The notes beneath the pieces were generated by a model. That model saw only the letters and a program-made list of their open reading frames with translations. It was not told the origin of the DNA and did no database searches. Source: Anadara kagoshimensis (taxonomy: Eukaryota; Mollusca; Bivalvia; Arcoida; Arcidae). From it: DNA of 64,000 nt. Positions 11,800-26,700 of this stretch are shown here, one piece after another (position 1 is the first letter of the stretch; each line of letters opens with the position of its first letter). A program made the position numbers and the translations under genes. The stretch is from the NCBI GenBank assembly GCA_021292105.1, contig CM037868.1, positions 29,090,403 through 29,154,402 of the forward strand, written 5' to 3'.

Positions 11800-14700
11800 C
11801 AATCCTGATTGAAAATACATGTATATATATTAAAATAAAAACTTATTTAGTATGGGAAGAAAAGAGAAAAGCATTTAAGCTAACACATAATACTTTATGA
11901 ACCTTTTCTAAAGTAATTATTTTCTAAGTAAATCCTTTAATTAATACCTTGTCTGATCTATTTGAGCATTTCACAGTAAAAGATCAGTTAGATACCAATA
12001 GTTGTATTTCTTCTTGATTATCATTATATCGATCTCGCGTACACAAAGTCCAAAAAATGCTACTGTCATACAGGTCCAATGTTAAATGCATTAAACAACC
12101 TTTATAAAAAACAATCTTTATGAAAGATAATCTATATAAAATAATGTTTTGACTGAATTTAGTAAAATAAATGTTTCTTTTTAAAACATGAACAGGTGTA
12201 ATGTACATGTACATACTTGAAGACATTTATTATTCAACACTCACCTTGATACATAAAATGCCTGGGGTCAGGTTTTAAAATTTATGAAATATGATATTAT
12301 ACTATTTGTTTCGGTAAAACAAATTTTTTTAACATTTATGAACTTTTGATATATATTTGAAGGCTTATTGTACATATTTATTTGTTGCTAGGTAACGCTT
12401 GATACTAAAATAAACAAAGATTTATCATCTCAGGGTAAAGGATTATTACACAATGATGGTAAATCCTTGTGGTTTGATAAATCAATAAATATTGTTGGAT
12501 TTCCTGATGGACGATTTGGACTTAATACAGAACACTCCTTTGCTGATGCCCCAGTCGTTGCTCACCTGGTCGAATATAATCTCACTAAAGAGTAAGTATT
12601 TATGGTTGTCATTGTATCATGTATATAAAACATCTTGAGGAATCTTCAAGTGATCCTGTTGAGCAGGCCCTGGTTTTACAATCATTCCTTGACCAAGATT
12701 TTCTTAACTTCAATGTAGCTAAATTCGGCCATGTTTTTCAGAACTACAAATTAATATTTTTCACAAAATCTGAATACAAATGTTATACACTACATGTAGA
12801 AGTGATCTTCAAAATGATACCTTAAGTTCCTAAATATCTTAAAAATTAAGGAAAATTAATTCTTCCATCTTCCTATGTTTGAGATAAAGATTTCTGCTTG
12901 AAGAAACGATGGTAGAAATTTCTATCATCACCTCCACATATGTTTATCTATCACTGTTTATCTTCACCTACATGTCCAGATTTTCAGTGACGTCACAATC
13001 AAAGGACAATTGCATAACATCATTCGGTGGGGACATGACGCCATCTTGTGGGAAAATGCACAACATCCGAGTCTCCAAATTTTAGAAATTTACATTATGT
13101 TTCAAATATTTTTCTGGAAGAATAGAATAAATACCTTTTGTTTTCAAGTTTATAAACTAAAACCAGGTACATTCTGTCTGATGGTCATATTAATTTTTAT
13201 GGAAAAGGTTAAATAACAAAGTTGGATTTACAGAGACAGTGTCATTGTCAATGCTACTCATATTTGAAGCCAAAAATTGTCATCAAAATAGAAGAAAAAG
13301 AATCAATTATGAGTTTATCCATGTATGATAGGGAAATCTCACCCTCGGGGTTGAATATTTCTGCCAGACTCTGCAACCCCTCAGGTGAGATTTCCCTATC
13401 CTAGATGGATACTCATAATAGAAGAAAAAGAATCAATTATGAGTTTATCCATGTATGATAGGGAAATCTCACCCTCGGGGTTGAATATTTCTGCCAGACT
13501 CTGCAACCCCTCAGGTGAGATTTCCCTATCCTAGATGGATACTCATAATAGATTCTATTAGGAATGATTGTTAAACCAGGGGGCCAAGTAAAAATAGCTC
13601 ACCTGGTCAAGTATAATTTTACAAGTGGTGTAAATATTAAATGGTTGTCGTAGGAACTGTATAAAACTATTATAATTGGAAGAATCTAAAGCAATATTAC
13701 TGAGCTATAAAACTTTACTTTAACACTGCAATTACTCAGTCAAATTTTGGCATTTCGAAAAGGGATTTGACTTGAATGAGAAGCTTATTATGAAAAATCA
13801 TATTTGTTACTTCTTGACATTATTACCTGCACATTGGCGAGTTAGCAAAGATATAAGATATTAAGTGTTACAGTACAATAAATTACACTATTATATTAAT
13901 GGTTCACATCATGGTGTGGAGGGGAAGGTGTAGATGGTAACCTTTTTAACCTTTTTGTATATATAACCACGTTGACAGGATTCTCTTTGAAGATCAGATT
14001 TTCTTTATCATGCTATATGTGCATCAAAGTTTTATGTTTAAAAAATGTTATAGCATGGAATATTTAAATATTAATATTGTATTTCTTTTGAATTTAATAA
14101 TAAACAGAATTTTCTTTGTGTTTTGTTAGCTTATACAATAAATTCACAACAAGGATTCATTTTCAGTACATCTAACTTACCAGCTAATATTTTGGTGACT
14201 TTGTAACAGAATATCATCTACCCGTCTAATGAAAATATGTTAGTCATAAGTGTAATTGTGTCCCTTAAACGAGGGGGGAGGGGGGATATAGTGTTTTATA
14301 CATTTCTTCCACCAACATCTTTTCTGTCACTTTTTTTTTTCAAAACTAATTGACAGATCTTTATGAAAAAAAAATCTTTGGGTGGATTAGATGTGCCATT
14401 AAAAGTTTATATATTGATCATGCACATGGTTTTCCCAGTTGGGGTTTGTTTTGGGAAACTTTTGAAATGGCATTCAATTTCAGTTATAACATGTTTACAA
14501 TGGGTTTGTTTTAATGGGAAATTCAAAGGAAATTTATTGTTTTTTGTACGGCGTTTCACGATAGTGAACGCATACTTTGCTATTGCTTTCTTCCAAGATA
14601 TCGGGCTTCTTTGCTATGAAATTATAAGATATGAATATGCATGGAAATAGTGCGCCTGGTAAATGAGCGTGAAAGAAATATATCTGTTTTATCATAAGAT

Positions 14701-17700
14701 ATGTATTCTGAGATGGGTAATGCATTTGGTTACATATGCACATTTGGAATAAATTTTCGGAATACATTTCGGAATCTAGTAAAATATTTTATTGGGATGC
14801 ATCCAATAATTTCTGCAATTTGGCGAACTGATCTCGTGTCTCGTGTTTACAATAAAAAGTAGTCTGAGAAGTTTGTGTCCTACGATGTAAAATCATAACT
14901 TTTTATGAAATAAACAGCAATGGCAGGTTGATTTAATTAATTCTTCATGAAATCTATGGTAATTTAAATTTATTTTGAAGGGTATGATAACCTGTTTTGA
15001 TGTTGAGGCAATTGTGTCATATTTTAAAACTGTTTATCGATTAGATTTCACTTTCGTGAAAGGGAGATAATTCGTACAGTGTTGTGTGCAAATGACCACA
15101 TGTTGATTTTAAATACTTTAACATGAAACGGGAATATTGTGAGTGATAATCAGCAGTTTATTAAAACCCAGATATAACAGCAAATGATCCAGTTACATAC
15201 AACCGCTAGAATGTACCCCCTCATAGTGACGGTAGGGTCTGCAAAACTCTACTTTCTCTCTATCCGAAATGACAAATGATCGGGTACGACTTTATTAAAT
15301 TTTAATTACTGATTGTCTTTTTCATATATTTATGAAATTATTATTTTCTACCATTTAATTTAGCAATACATGGTTTGGTACATTGTTTCTTTTTCCAAAA
15401 AACATCAGTGGGACTATGCATAGATCGAACCCCCCAACCCCAACCCCAGGGGGAGTTTTCGGTTATATTCTGTCTTGCCACAACACCATTTTCCCAACTA
15501 CGCCGTACAACAGCTCAGCAGTGCTATGTTTTTATAATTGTATTGTACATACATCAGAAGTTTCTACATTACCCATATTTCAATTTGTTTGTATTGGTTT
15601 TTTGAATTATACTCATCATGAAGGACTTCAGCGAAACAGTTAGACATGCACCTTGTACTAATTTGATTTAGTTTAGTATAATTAAGGGCTGTTTATTCAG
15701 TATTGAGCTTTTGAATGAAAGAATGATTTGGTAATAAGAGCATGGTCCTGTTACCAACAGTTGAACACCTGGTCTTCTGGTCAACACCTCAAGTCATCTG
15801 GCACACCTCATGTCATCTGGTCAACACCTCTTGTCATCTGGTCAACATATTTCTGTCGCTATCAAATGTTATACTTTATTATTTGATAATTTGTACAAAC
15901 CTGTCTCTATTACAGTTATGTGAAATCTGTGAAAACCAAAATTCTAGATGTGAAATCTGTGAAAACCAAAATTCTAGACCGATTACATGTAGACAGGTGT
16001 TTATCAATAAACAATGTTTATCTTATGACCTATCAAATAGTTAAAACACCCATTCTCATTTTACTATTTCAACACACCAAATAGACCTATAATCCACCTA
16101 AATACATGTGTTTTACACTAGAATGGATATGAAAGTACAGCAGTTTTTGTTACTTAATCAAACTAGTTAAGTTTTATCATCTGTTGATCAGTGTCATCAG
16201 TAATTTTTATAATTTGTTTTCCATAAAAGGATTTTAGATTGTTTCAATCAGAAACATCAGCGATATTGGAGGTGAGTTTAGAAATGTTTTAAACATGTAG
16301 AAGGTACCTAAAGGGGAAGATATCATTTTTTAAATGAAATTTAATGTTAAAAATAAGTTGGTTTTTCAAAAATTTTCTGATTAAAAGTTTAAGAAAAATA
16401 CAATAAATAACTTAGCTGTTCTCTGAAGTGAGACATTACAGATACGGAAAGCTCAACCAAATAAAACAATAACTTTAACAAGTTTTTAGTTATTCCTCTT
16501 TACTGGTTTTTTTATTTTTAGCCAGAGCTATTCATGAGCTTTTCAATATTTGTCTAGATTTGGCCATATTATTGTTATGATTATTTAAATATTTAATTTA
16601 AATCCTGGGCATTATTGTTTACGTTCTTTATTTTAAACCTTTTCTCCTTTTTTTGGCACATTGTTCCGTTTTTGGTTGCCTTCTTTTTCGAGTGACATTG
16701 TGCATTAAATTTTAAGGAATTGTTTATTGGTATATTATTTTCTTAACACATTTTTTTTTCACATTGAAGATAGATAAATTGTTGATTTTTGTTTCTCTTT
16801 TTAAGAATTGACTGTAATTTTTTCCTGGTTCATCAAGTAATGAACCAGATTTTAAAGCTAGCAAATCTGATGAACTGTTCATCAGATTTGCTAGCTTTAA
16901 AATCTGGTTCATTACTTGATGAACCAGGAAAAAATGGCAGTCAATTCTTATATTTACAATTTATTCTTTCTTTAAGAGAGAAAAATTGCAAATTCCGTTG
17001 AATGAAATAAATTCCAATGTTTTGAAAAAAAAATTTTAACGGCGTACGCGACCTGGACATGGAACAGCTGTTCAGAAACATTAAGCCCCGCCCATTTGGA
17101 TCATGTCTGGAAGAAACAAAATAGGTCATCAATCTTGGATAATATTTCAAACAAATTTTATTTCAGTCAATGACAAAAAATTACATATTCATATTTATGG
17201 TCAAGTTACAGTTATTGAAGGTAGAGCTTGTTAAAAAAACAGACTTAATAAACGATAGAGTGCTTGACATCTGGACTTGCGGATTGGTATTTGACTCAGG
17301 AGTATTGGTATTAATGCGCGATGTGAAAAACCGATGTTTATGTGAATCTTGAAAAAAGAAATCAAACTGGGTTATTTTTTTATTGTAAATATGTATAAAT
17401 GATATCTTCGTCTGTAATTTTGATTTGGTTTAAGCCTATTTGTAATTCTGTATGATGGTGTATGAAGTCTGCATGTATTGACCAGTATTAGTCCTATCAG
17501 TATCAGCATGTTATTGTGTATTTATTATTTACTTATTAGCTCACCTGAGCTGAAAGCTCAGATGAGCTATTGCAATGGTTCCCCGTCCGTCGTCTGTCGT
17601 GCGTCGTGTGTCGTGCGTCGTGTGTCGTGCGTCGTGCGTTAACTTTGTACATTTTAATCATCTCCTCTGAGACTACCAAGCCAAATTTGATGAAACTTAG

Positions 17701-20700
17701 TGATTATGATGCCTAGGTGAAGGACTTTCAGATTTGCACAAATGAAAGGATTATGTCCCCTTGGGGCCCCATAAAGGGGGGAATTGTGAAAATCTTTAAA
17801 AATCATCTCCTCTGAACTTACAAGAGATATAGCTTAGATATTTCATGTGAAACATACTTAGGGCACCTAGTTTCAGATTTGCACAAATCGTAACTGTTGA
17901 GGCCAAAATGGGGAAATGGCAAGGTACTTAAGGGGAAAAATTGCTAAATTGAATGTATTTGTCAATATATCTTGAAAACTATAAACTTTTTGTATAGGCA
18001 TGTATATTGGAATATTGTAGGTATTGGCCTAACGATCATTTTGATATATGAATGAAGGTCATAGATTCAAAGGTCAAGGTCATAGCTGCAAATGAATATT
18101 TAAATGGTTAATTATCTCAAAAACTATAAACTTTTTGTATAGGCATGTATATTAAAATATTGTAGGCATTTGCACAACGATCATTTTGATATATGAATGA
18201 AGGTCATAGGTTCAAAGGTCAAGGTCATAGAATTGAACGAATACTTAAATGGTTAATTATCTCAAAAACTATAAAATATATATGAAATATATATGTATAT
18301 TGAAATATTGTAGCTATTGGCCTATCGATCATTTTGATATATGAATGAAGGTCATAGGTTCAAAGGTCAAGGTCATAGAATTGAACGAATACTTAAATGG
18401 TTAATTATCTCAAAAACTATAAACTTTTTGTATAGGCATGTATATTAGAATATTGTAGGCATTTGCACAACAATCATTTTGATATATGAATGAAGGTCAT
18501 AGGTTCAAAGGTCAAGGTCATAGCTGCGAACAAATATTTGAATGTTTAATTTTCTCAAAAACTATAAATTTTTTGTAAAGGCATGTATATTGGAATATTG
18601 TAGGTATTGGCCTAACGTTCATTTTGATATATGAATGAAGGTCATAGGTTCAAAGGTCAAGGTCATAGCTGCGAATGAATATTTAAATGGTTAATTATCT
18701 CAAAAACTATAAACTTTTTGTATAGGCATGTATATTAGAATATTGTAGGCATTTGCACAATGATCATTTTGATATATGAATGAAGGTCATAGGTTCAAAG
18801 GTCAAGGTCATAGCTGTGAACGAATACTTAAATGGTTAATTATCTCAAAAACTCTTTGTATAGGCATGTATATTGGAATATTGTAGGTGTTGGCCTAATG
18901 AACATTTTAATATACAGATGTTTCAGCTGTTTACTAATAATATATTATGTAGCTAAACTTTAGAGTTGTTATATAATATTATTATAATTAATTTGCAAAA
19001 ATACTTGCATATTATTGGCCATTACTGCTGAAAATTTTGATATTCTCTTTGATTAATGTCATTGACCATTGAACCTCTGCATAAGATATGTACTCTGCCT
19101 CAGGTGAGCGTTAAGGCCCATGGGCCTCTTGTTTATTTTTATATGAGAATGTTCTATTAAAATTACATGTAATGAATTTATTTTTATACCTAGATAGTCT
19201 GACACTTATATAGAATATAGCAAATAGCAGGGTTTCAATTTTAACATTCTCTGTTTGTGTTCATATGTCCACCTGTTAGTTGTTTAGTTTTTGTTTTTGA
19301 GCAATAACTTTTGTTATCTACAACAAAAGAGTTTATATGATACAGGCCTTATTTAGCACCCAAAATACCATGCACAAATTTTCAGTTTTCGTTGCTTATT
19401 AAGTTGCTGGTAACTAATTATGGTAATACAGACAATTTTTGCTTTAAATATAACAAATGTTTTAGGGAGATTAAATTTCAATGTAGAGTAATAAAGATAT
19501 TGAAATTTAATTCCAACAAAAATATTAACTTACCAGGTTAGAAATTCACTAAATGATCCAAATATATGTGTAAAATTGAATTATCTGTTAGTGAAATTCA
19601 GTAGGGAAAACTACCAGAGAGCTGTATTCTGCATGCTCTTTGTTTGGACACCCAAAATATTGGATATATTATGTAATGTGATGGGTTTGTATAGACATTT
19701 ATTAACACAGCTAAATAATTAGTATAACCTGCATGAATGACCAATAAGCTGATGTCATATCCTGGTATGTCTGCATGATTATCTAAGTGTTTTTGGGCCT
19801 CATGTTAGCTAGATGCACAGATGAGCTACATTGTCTTATATTAATTTTCAGTTTAATTCAGTAAACAGTAACAAATCTTTATAGAATTACCACCTCTGTG
19901 AGTTAAAATATATAGACTTTTAGACAGGTGGTCTTTATATAGAGGTTTTTTAGTTGAAGTATGAAGCAAAGTAACCTTAAATCCCAGGTTTTGATGGACA
20001 AGTGGTCATTATAAAGAGGTGATCACTTTACATGTAACAGGTTTTAATGGACAAGTGGTCATTATAAAGAGGTGATCACTATACATGTAACAGGTTTTTA
20101 TGGACAAGTGGTCATTATAAAGAGGTGATCCTATACATGTAACAGGTTTTTATGGACAAGTGGTCATTATAAAGAGGTGATCCTATACATGTAACAGGTT
20201 TTTATGGACAAATGGTCATTATAAAGAGGTGATCACTATACATGTAACAGGTTTTTATGGACAAGTGGTCATTATAAAGAGGTGATCCTATACATGTAAC
20301 AGGTTCTAATGGACAAGTGGTCATTATAAAGAGGTGATCACTATACATGTAACAGGTTTTGATGGACAAGTGGTCATTATAAAGAGGTGATCACTTTACA
20401 TGTAACAGGTTTTAATGGACAAGTGGTCATTATAAAGAGGTGATCACTATACATGTAACAGGTTTTTATGGACAAGTGGTCATTATAAAGAGGTGATCCT
20501 ATACATGTAACAGGTTTTTATGGACAAGTGGTCATTATAAAGAGGTGATCCTATACATGTAACAGGTTTTTATGGACAAGTGGTCATTATAAAGAGGTGA
20601 TCACTATACATGTAACAGGTTTTTATGGACAAGTGGTCATTATAAAGAGGTGATCCTATACATGTAACAGGTTCTAATGGACAAGTGGTCATTATAAAGA

Positions 20701-23700
20701 GGTGATCACTTTACATGTAACAGGTTTTGATGGACAAGTGGTCATTATAAAGAGGTGATCACTTTACATGTAACAGGTTTTAATGGACAAGTGGTCATTA
20801 TAAAGAGGTGATCACTTTACATGTAACAGGTTTTAATGGACAAGTGGTCATTATAAAGAGGTGATCACTATACATGTAACAGGTTTTAATGGACAAGTGG
20901 TCATTATAAAGAGGTGATCACTTTACATGTAACAGGTTTTAATGGACAAGTGGTCATTATAAAGAGGTGATCACTTTACATGTAACAGGTTTTAATGGAC
21001 AAGTGGTCATTATAAAGAGGTGATCACTATACATGTAACAGGTTCTAATGGACAAGTGGTCATTATAGAGAGGTGATCACTATACATGTAACAGGTTTTA
21101 ATAGACAAGTGGTCATTATAGAGAGGTGATCACTATACATGTAACAGGTTTTAATGGACAAGTGGTCATTATAAAGAGGTGATCACTTTACATGTAACAG
21201 GTTTTGATGACATGGAAGTGGTATTTATATACATGTTTTCATTATAAAGAGGTGATCACTATACATGTAACAGGTTTTGATGACAAGTGGTCATTATAAG
21301 AGGTGATCACTATACATGTAACAGGTTTTAATAGACAAGTGGTCATTATAAAGAGGTGATCACTATACATGTAACAGGTTTTAATAGACAAGTGGTCATT
21401 ATAAGAGGTGATCACTACATGTAACAGGTTTTAATGACAAGTGGTCATTATAAAGAGGTGATCACTTACATGTAACAGGTTTTAATAGACAAGTGGTCAT
21501 TATAAAGAGGTGATCACTATACATGTAACAGGTTTTAATAGACAAGTGGTCATTATAAAGAGGTGATCACTATACATGTAACAGGTTTTAATGGACAAGT
21601 GGTCATTATAAAGAGGTGATCACTATACATGTAACAGGTTTTAATGGACAAGTGGTCATTATAAAGAGGTGATCACTTTACATGTAACAGGTTTTAATAG
21701 ACAAGTGGTCATTATAAGAGGTGATCACTATACATGTAACAGGTTTTAATGGACAAGTGTCATTATAGAGAGGTGATCACTATACATGTAACAGGTTTTA
21801 TGGACAAGTGGTCATTATAGAGAGGTGATCACTATACATGTAACAGGTTTTAATGGACAAGTGGTCATTATAGAGAGGTGATCACTATACATGTAACAGG
21901 TTTTAATGGACAAGTGGTCATTATAGAGAGGTGATCACTATACATGTAACAGGTTTTAATGGACAAGTGGTCATTATAGAGAGGTGATCACTATACATGT
22001 AACAGGTTTTAATGGACAAGTGGTCATTATAGAGAGGTGATCACTTTACATGTAACAGGTTTTGATGGACAAGTGGTCATTATAAAGAGGTGATCACTAT
22101 ACATGTAACAGGTTTTAATGGACAAGTGGTCATTATAAAGAGGTGATCACTTTACATGTAACAGGTTTTAATAGACAAGTGGTCATTATAAAGAGGTGAT
22201 CACTATACATGTAACAGGTTTTAATGGACAAGTGGTCATTATAAAGAGGTGATCACTATACATGTAACAGGTTTTAATGGACAAGTGGTCATTATAAAGA
22301 GGTGATCACTTACATGTAACAGGTTTTAATAGACAAGTGGTCATTATAGAGAGGTGATCACTATACATGTAACAGGTTTTAATGGACAAGTGGTCATTAT
22401 AAGAGGTGATCACTATACATGTAACAGGTTTTAATGGACAAGTGGTCATTATAGAGAGGTGATCACTATACATGTAACAGGTTTTAATGGACAAGTGGTC
22501 ATTATAGAGAGGTGATCACTATACATGTAACAGGTTTTAATGGACAAGTGGTCATTATAGAGAGGTGATCACTTTACATGTAACAGGTTTTGATGGACAA
22601 GTGGTCATTATAAAGAGGTGATCACTATACATGTAACAGGTTTTAATGACAAGTGGTCATTATAAAGAGGTGATCACTTACATGTAACAGGTTTTAATAG
22701 ACAAGTGGTCATTATAAGAGGTGATCACTATACATGTAACAGGTTTTAATGGACAAGTGGTCATTATAAAGAGGTGATCACTATACATGTAACAGGTTTT
22801 AATGGACAAGTGGTCATTATAAAGAGGTGATCACTTACATGTAACAGGTTTTAATAGACAAGTGGTCATTATAAGAGGTGATCACTATACATGTAACAGG
22901 TTTTAATGGACAAGTGGTCATTATAGAGAGGTGATCACTATACATGTAACAGGTTTTAATGGACAAGTGGTCATTATAGAGAGGTGATCACTATACATGT
23001 AACAGGTTTTAATGGACAAGTGGTCATTATAGAGAGGTGATCACTATACATGTAACAGGTTTTAATGGACAAGTGGTCATTATAGAGAGGTGATCACTAT
23101 ACATGTAACAGGTTTTAATGGACAAGTGGTCATTATAAGGGTGATCACTTTACATGTAACAGGTTTTATGGACAAGTGGTCATTATAAAGAGGTGATCAC
23201 TACATGTAACAGGTTTTAATGGACAAGTGGTCATTATAAAGAGGTGATCACTTTACATGTAACAGGTTTTAATAGACAAGTGGTCATTATAAAGAGGTGA
23301 TCACTATACATGTAACAGGTTTTAATGGACAAGTGGTCATTATAAAGAGGTGATCACTATACATGTAACAGGTTTTAATGGACAAGTGGTCATTATAAAG
23401 AGGTGATCACTTACATGTAACAGGTTTTAATAGGACAAGTGGTCATTATAAAGAGGTGATCACTATACATGTAACAGGTTTTAATGGACAAGTGGTCATT
23501 ATAGAGAGGTGATCACTATACATGTAACAGGTTTTAATGGACAAGTGGTCATTATAGAGAGGTGATCACTTTACATGTAACAGGTTTTGATGGACAAGTG
23601 GTCATTATAAAGAGGTGATCACTATACATGTAACAGGTTTTAATGGACAAGTGGTCATTATAAAGAGGTGATCACTTACATGTAACAGGTTTTAATAGAC

Positions 23701-26700
23701 AAGTGGTCATTATAGAGAGGTGATCACTATACATGTAACAGGTTTTAATGGACAAGTGGTCATTATAAGAGGTGATCACTATACATGTAACAGGTTTTAA
23801 TGGACAAGTGGTCATTATAGAGAGGTGATCACTATACATGTAACAGGTTTTAATGGACAAGTGGTCATTATAGAGAGGTGATCACTTTACATGTAACAGG
23901 TTTTAATAGACAAGTGGTCATTATAAAGAGGTGATCACTTACATGTAACAGGTTTTAATAGACAAGTGGTCATTATAAAGAGGTGATCACTATACATGTA
24001 ACAGGTTTTAATAGACAAGTGGTCATTATAAAGAGGTGATCACTTTACATGTAACAGGTTTTGATGGACAAGTGGTCATTATAAAGAGGTGATCACTTTA
24101 CATGTAACAGGTTTTAATAGGACAAGTGGTCATTATAAAGAGGTGATCACTTTACATGTAACAGGTTTTGAATGGACAAGTGGTCATTATAAAGAGGTGA
24201 TCACTTACATGTAACAGGTTTTAATGGACAAGTGGTCATTATAAAGAGGTGATCACTATACATGTAACAGGTTTTAATGGACAAGTGGTCATTATAGAGA
24301 GGTGATCACTATACATGTAACAGGTTTTAATGGACAAGTGGTCATTATAGAGAGGTGATCACTTTACATGTAACAGGTTTTAATGGACAAGTGGTCATTA
24401 TAAGAGGTGATCACTTACATGTAACAGGTTTTAATGGACAAGTGGTCATTATAGAGAGGTGATCACTTACATGTAACAGGTTTTAATGGACAAGTGGTCA
24501 TTATAGAGAGGTGATCCTATACATGTAACAGGTTTTAATGGACAAGTGGTCATTATAGAGAGGTGATCCTATACATGTAACAGGTTTTAATGGACAAGTG
24601 GTCATTATAGAGAGGTGATCACTTTACATGTAACAGGTTTTAATGGACAAGTGGTCATTATAAAGAGGTGATCACTTTACATGTAACAGGTTTTAATGGA
24701 CAAGTGGTCATTATAAGAGGTGATCACTATACATGTAACAGGTTTTAATGGACAAGTGGTCATTATAGAGAGGTGATCACATACATGTAACAGGTTTTAA
24801 TGGACAAGTGGTCATTATAGAGAGGTGATCACTTACATGTAACAGGTTTTAATGGACAAGTGGTCATTATAGAGAGGTGATCACTATACATGTAACAGGT
24901 TTTAATGGACAAGTGGTCATTATAGAGAGGTGATCCTATACATGTAACAGGTTTTAATGGACAAGTGGTCATTATAGAGAGGTGATCCTATACATGTAAC
25001 AGGTTCTATTGTACAAAGTTTTTTTCTTATATTTTTTAAGGATTATATATATAAGAAATTCTAACATGACTTGTATTTTTATTTCTTCATATAAACATGG
25101 AAAGAGCCAACGATGGTAAAACAAACAGTATACCCATGGCTGTTCTGTTTTACCCTTACTCACTTTGTGATGTCTTGCTAAGTATTGGTATCAGTGATTG
25201 TGATGTGATTTCAATCATAAAATCATAAAATCATTGTAATCTTTACAGCCAAATTGTGTCAGTGAACTTTTTTTAAAAAAAAAAATAAAACCCACTAAAG
25301 TATACTTCCAAGGAACGAGGTCACAGTGCGTATTTCAATGTTTTTTATTTGAGTCATGTTAGAATAGAAATAATTAACATTTACCCATGGTATATCATCA
25401 ATAATTAACATGCAGCTTAAATAGCAATTGGTGGCTTTGTCATGATTAACCAGCTTATATAGCAATTGGTGGCTTTGTCATGATTATTTAGACAGACAGT
25501 TTTGAGTTGATTTCCAAGTAGTAACTTTATTACAATTTCAAATTCATCAGGTGAGCAGTTTAAGGTCATTTAGTCTCTTATTGCACTATGTATTGTAGGC
25601 TTATTTAGGACATAAGTCTCTAGATATTAATAGAATCTTACACCGGTAACAGGCTAAGACAGAGATATCTCAAAAGAGGATGAATATTTTCTTGTCCAGA
25701 ACGAGCTTTAGCGAGTTCTGGACATTGAAAATATTCATCCGAGTTTGAAATATCTCTGTCTTACCCTGTTACTGGTGTAGGATTCTTTTTCTCACACATT
25801 TGCAACATAAAACATGATTAATAAACATAAAATTGCATAAAATGTGAAGTTTTCATGTCACCATCCGTGCCTGCTGAAAATGACGTAATCAATTTTTGTT
25901 GTCGTTCTCACGTAAAATGATTGTGACATCATCAATTAAACGTGTGTAAGTGATTGTGACGTTGAGAAATTGTTGGTTGACTTCAGAACTTTTCTTAAGT
26001 CCTTTCAACGATAAATCAAGAGCAGGTATAACTACGCGGGAATTTGGCGTGTAGCCTGTCTCAACCCTAGGGTGAGACAAGGAAATTCCACATGGGTAAA
26101 AACGCGGGATTTCCATGTCACAGGTGTGAGAATAGTATGTATTTATTTATACATGTAACAAGACTTATCAAACCTCATAACAACTTAGACAGGCTGTTAT
26201 GTAGAGGTAAGCTATTTGTGCTGCTTATATATATGCTTTGGTTAAATTTTTCAGGGCTTTGGATCCATCTTTTACTGACAAGGGACATTGTACTCCACAA
26301 GAAAACGAACCCACAATACCAAAATCTTTACAGCCAAGTCGTTTGATATGGGATGTTAATCCTACTTTGGAGAATAGCATTATGTCTGCAGTAGACACAG
26401 TGTCAAAGGTACAGTATTAATGCATTTAAACCTGTCTATAAGGCAACACAATGAACTCAGGAAAGATTGTTGTTATATAAGCAGGTGTTGTTTAGATATA
26501 TAAACTCAAACTGATGTATAAAAATGAGTCTTTACAAAAAGCCAGTCAGTGCTTAAGATATGTTAATGGGGAGTAATTTGAACAAGACTCTGATGATCCC
26601 TTACCGTAATTTAATACACTATCAATGCATATAACTTACATTACAATAATAATCATATACCTTAGCTATAAATATTTCCAATTTCACACCAGTAGCTGAT

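Noticed and set aside
16724-17001. Overlapping open frames on both strands with the same peptide
   Set aside because: The shared peptide is a consequence of the 149-bp palindrome, not a coding gene.
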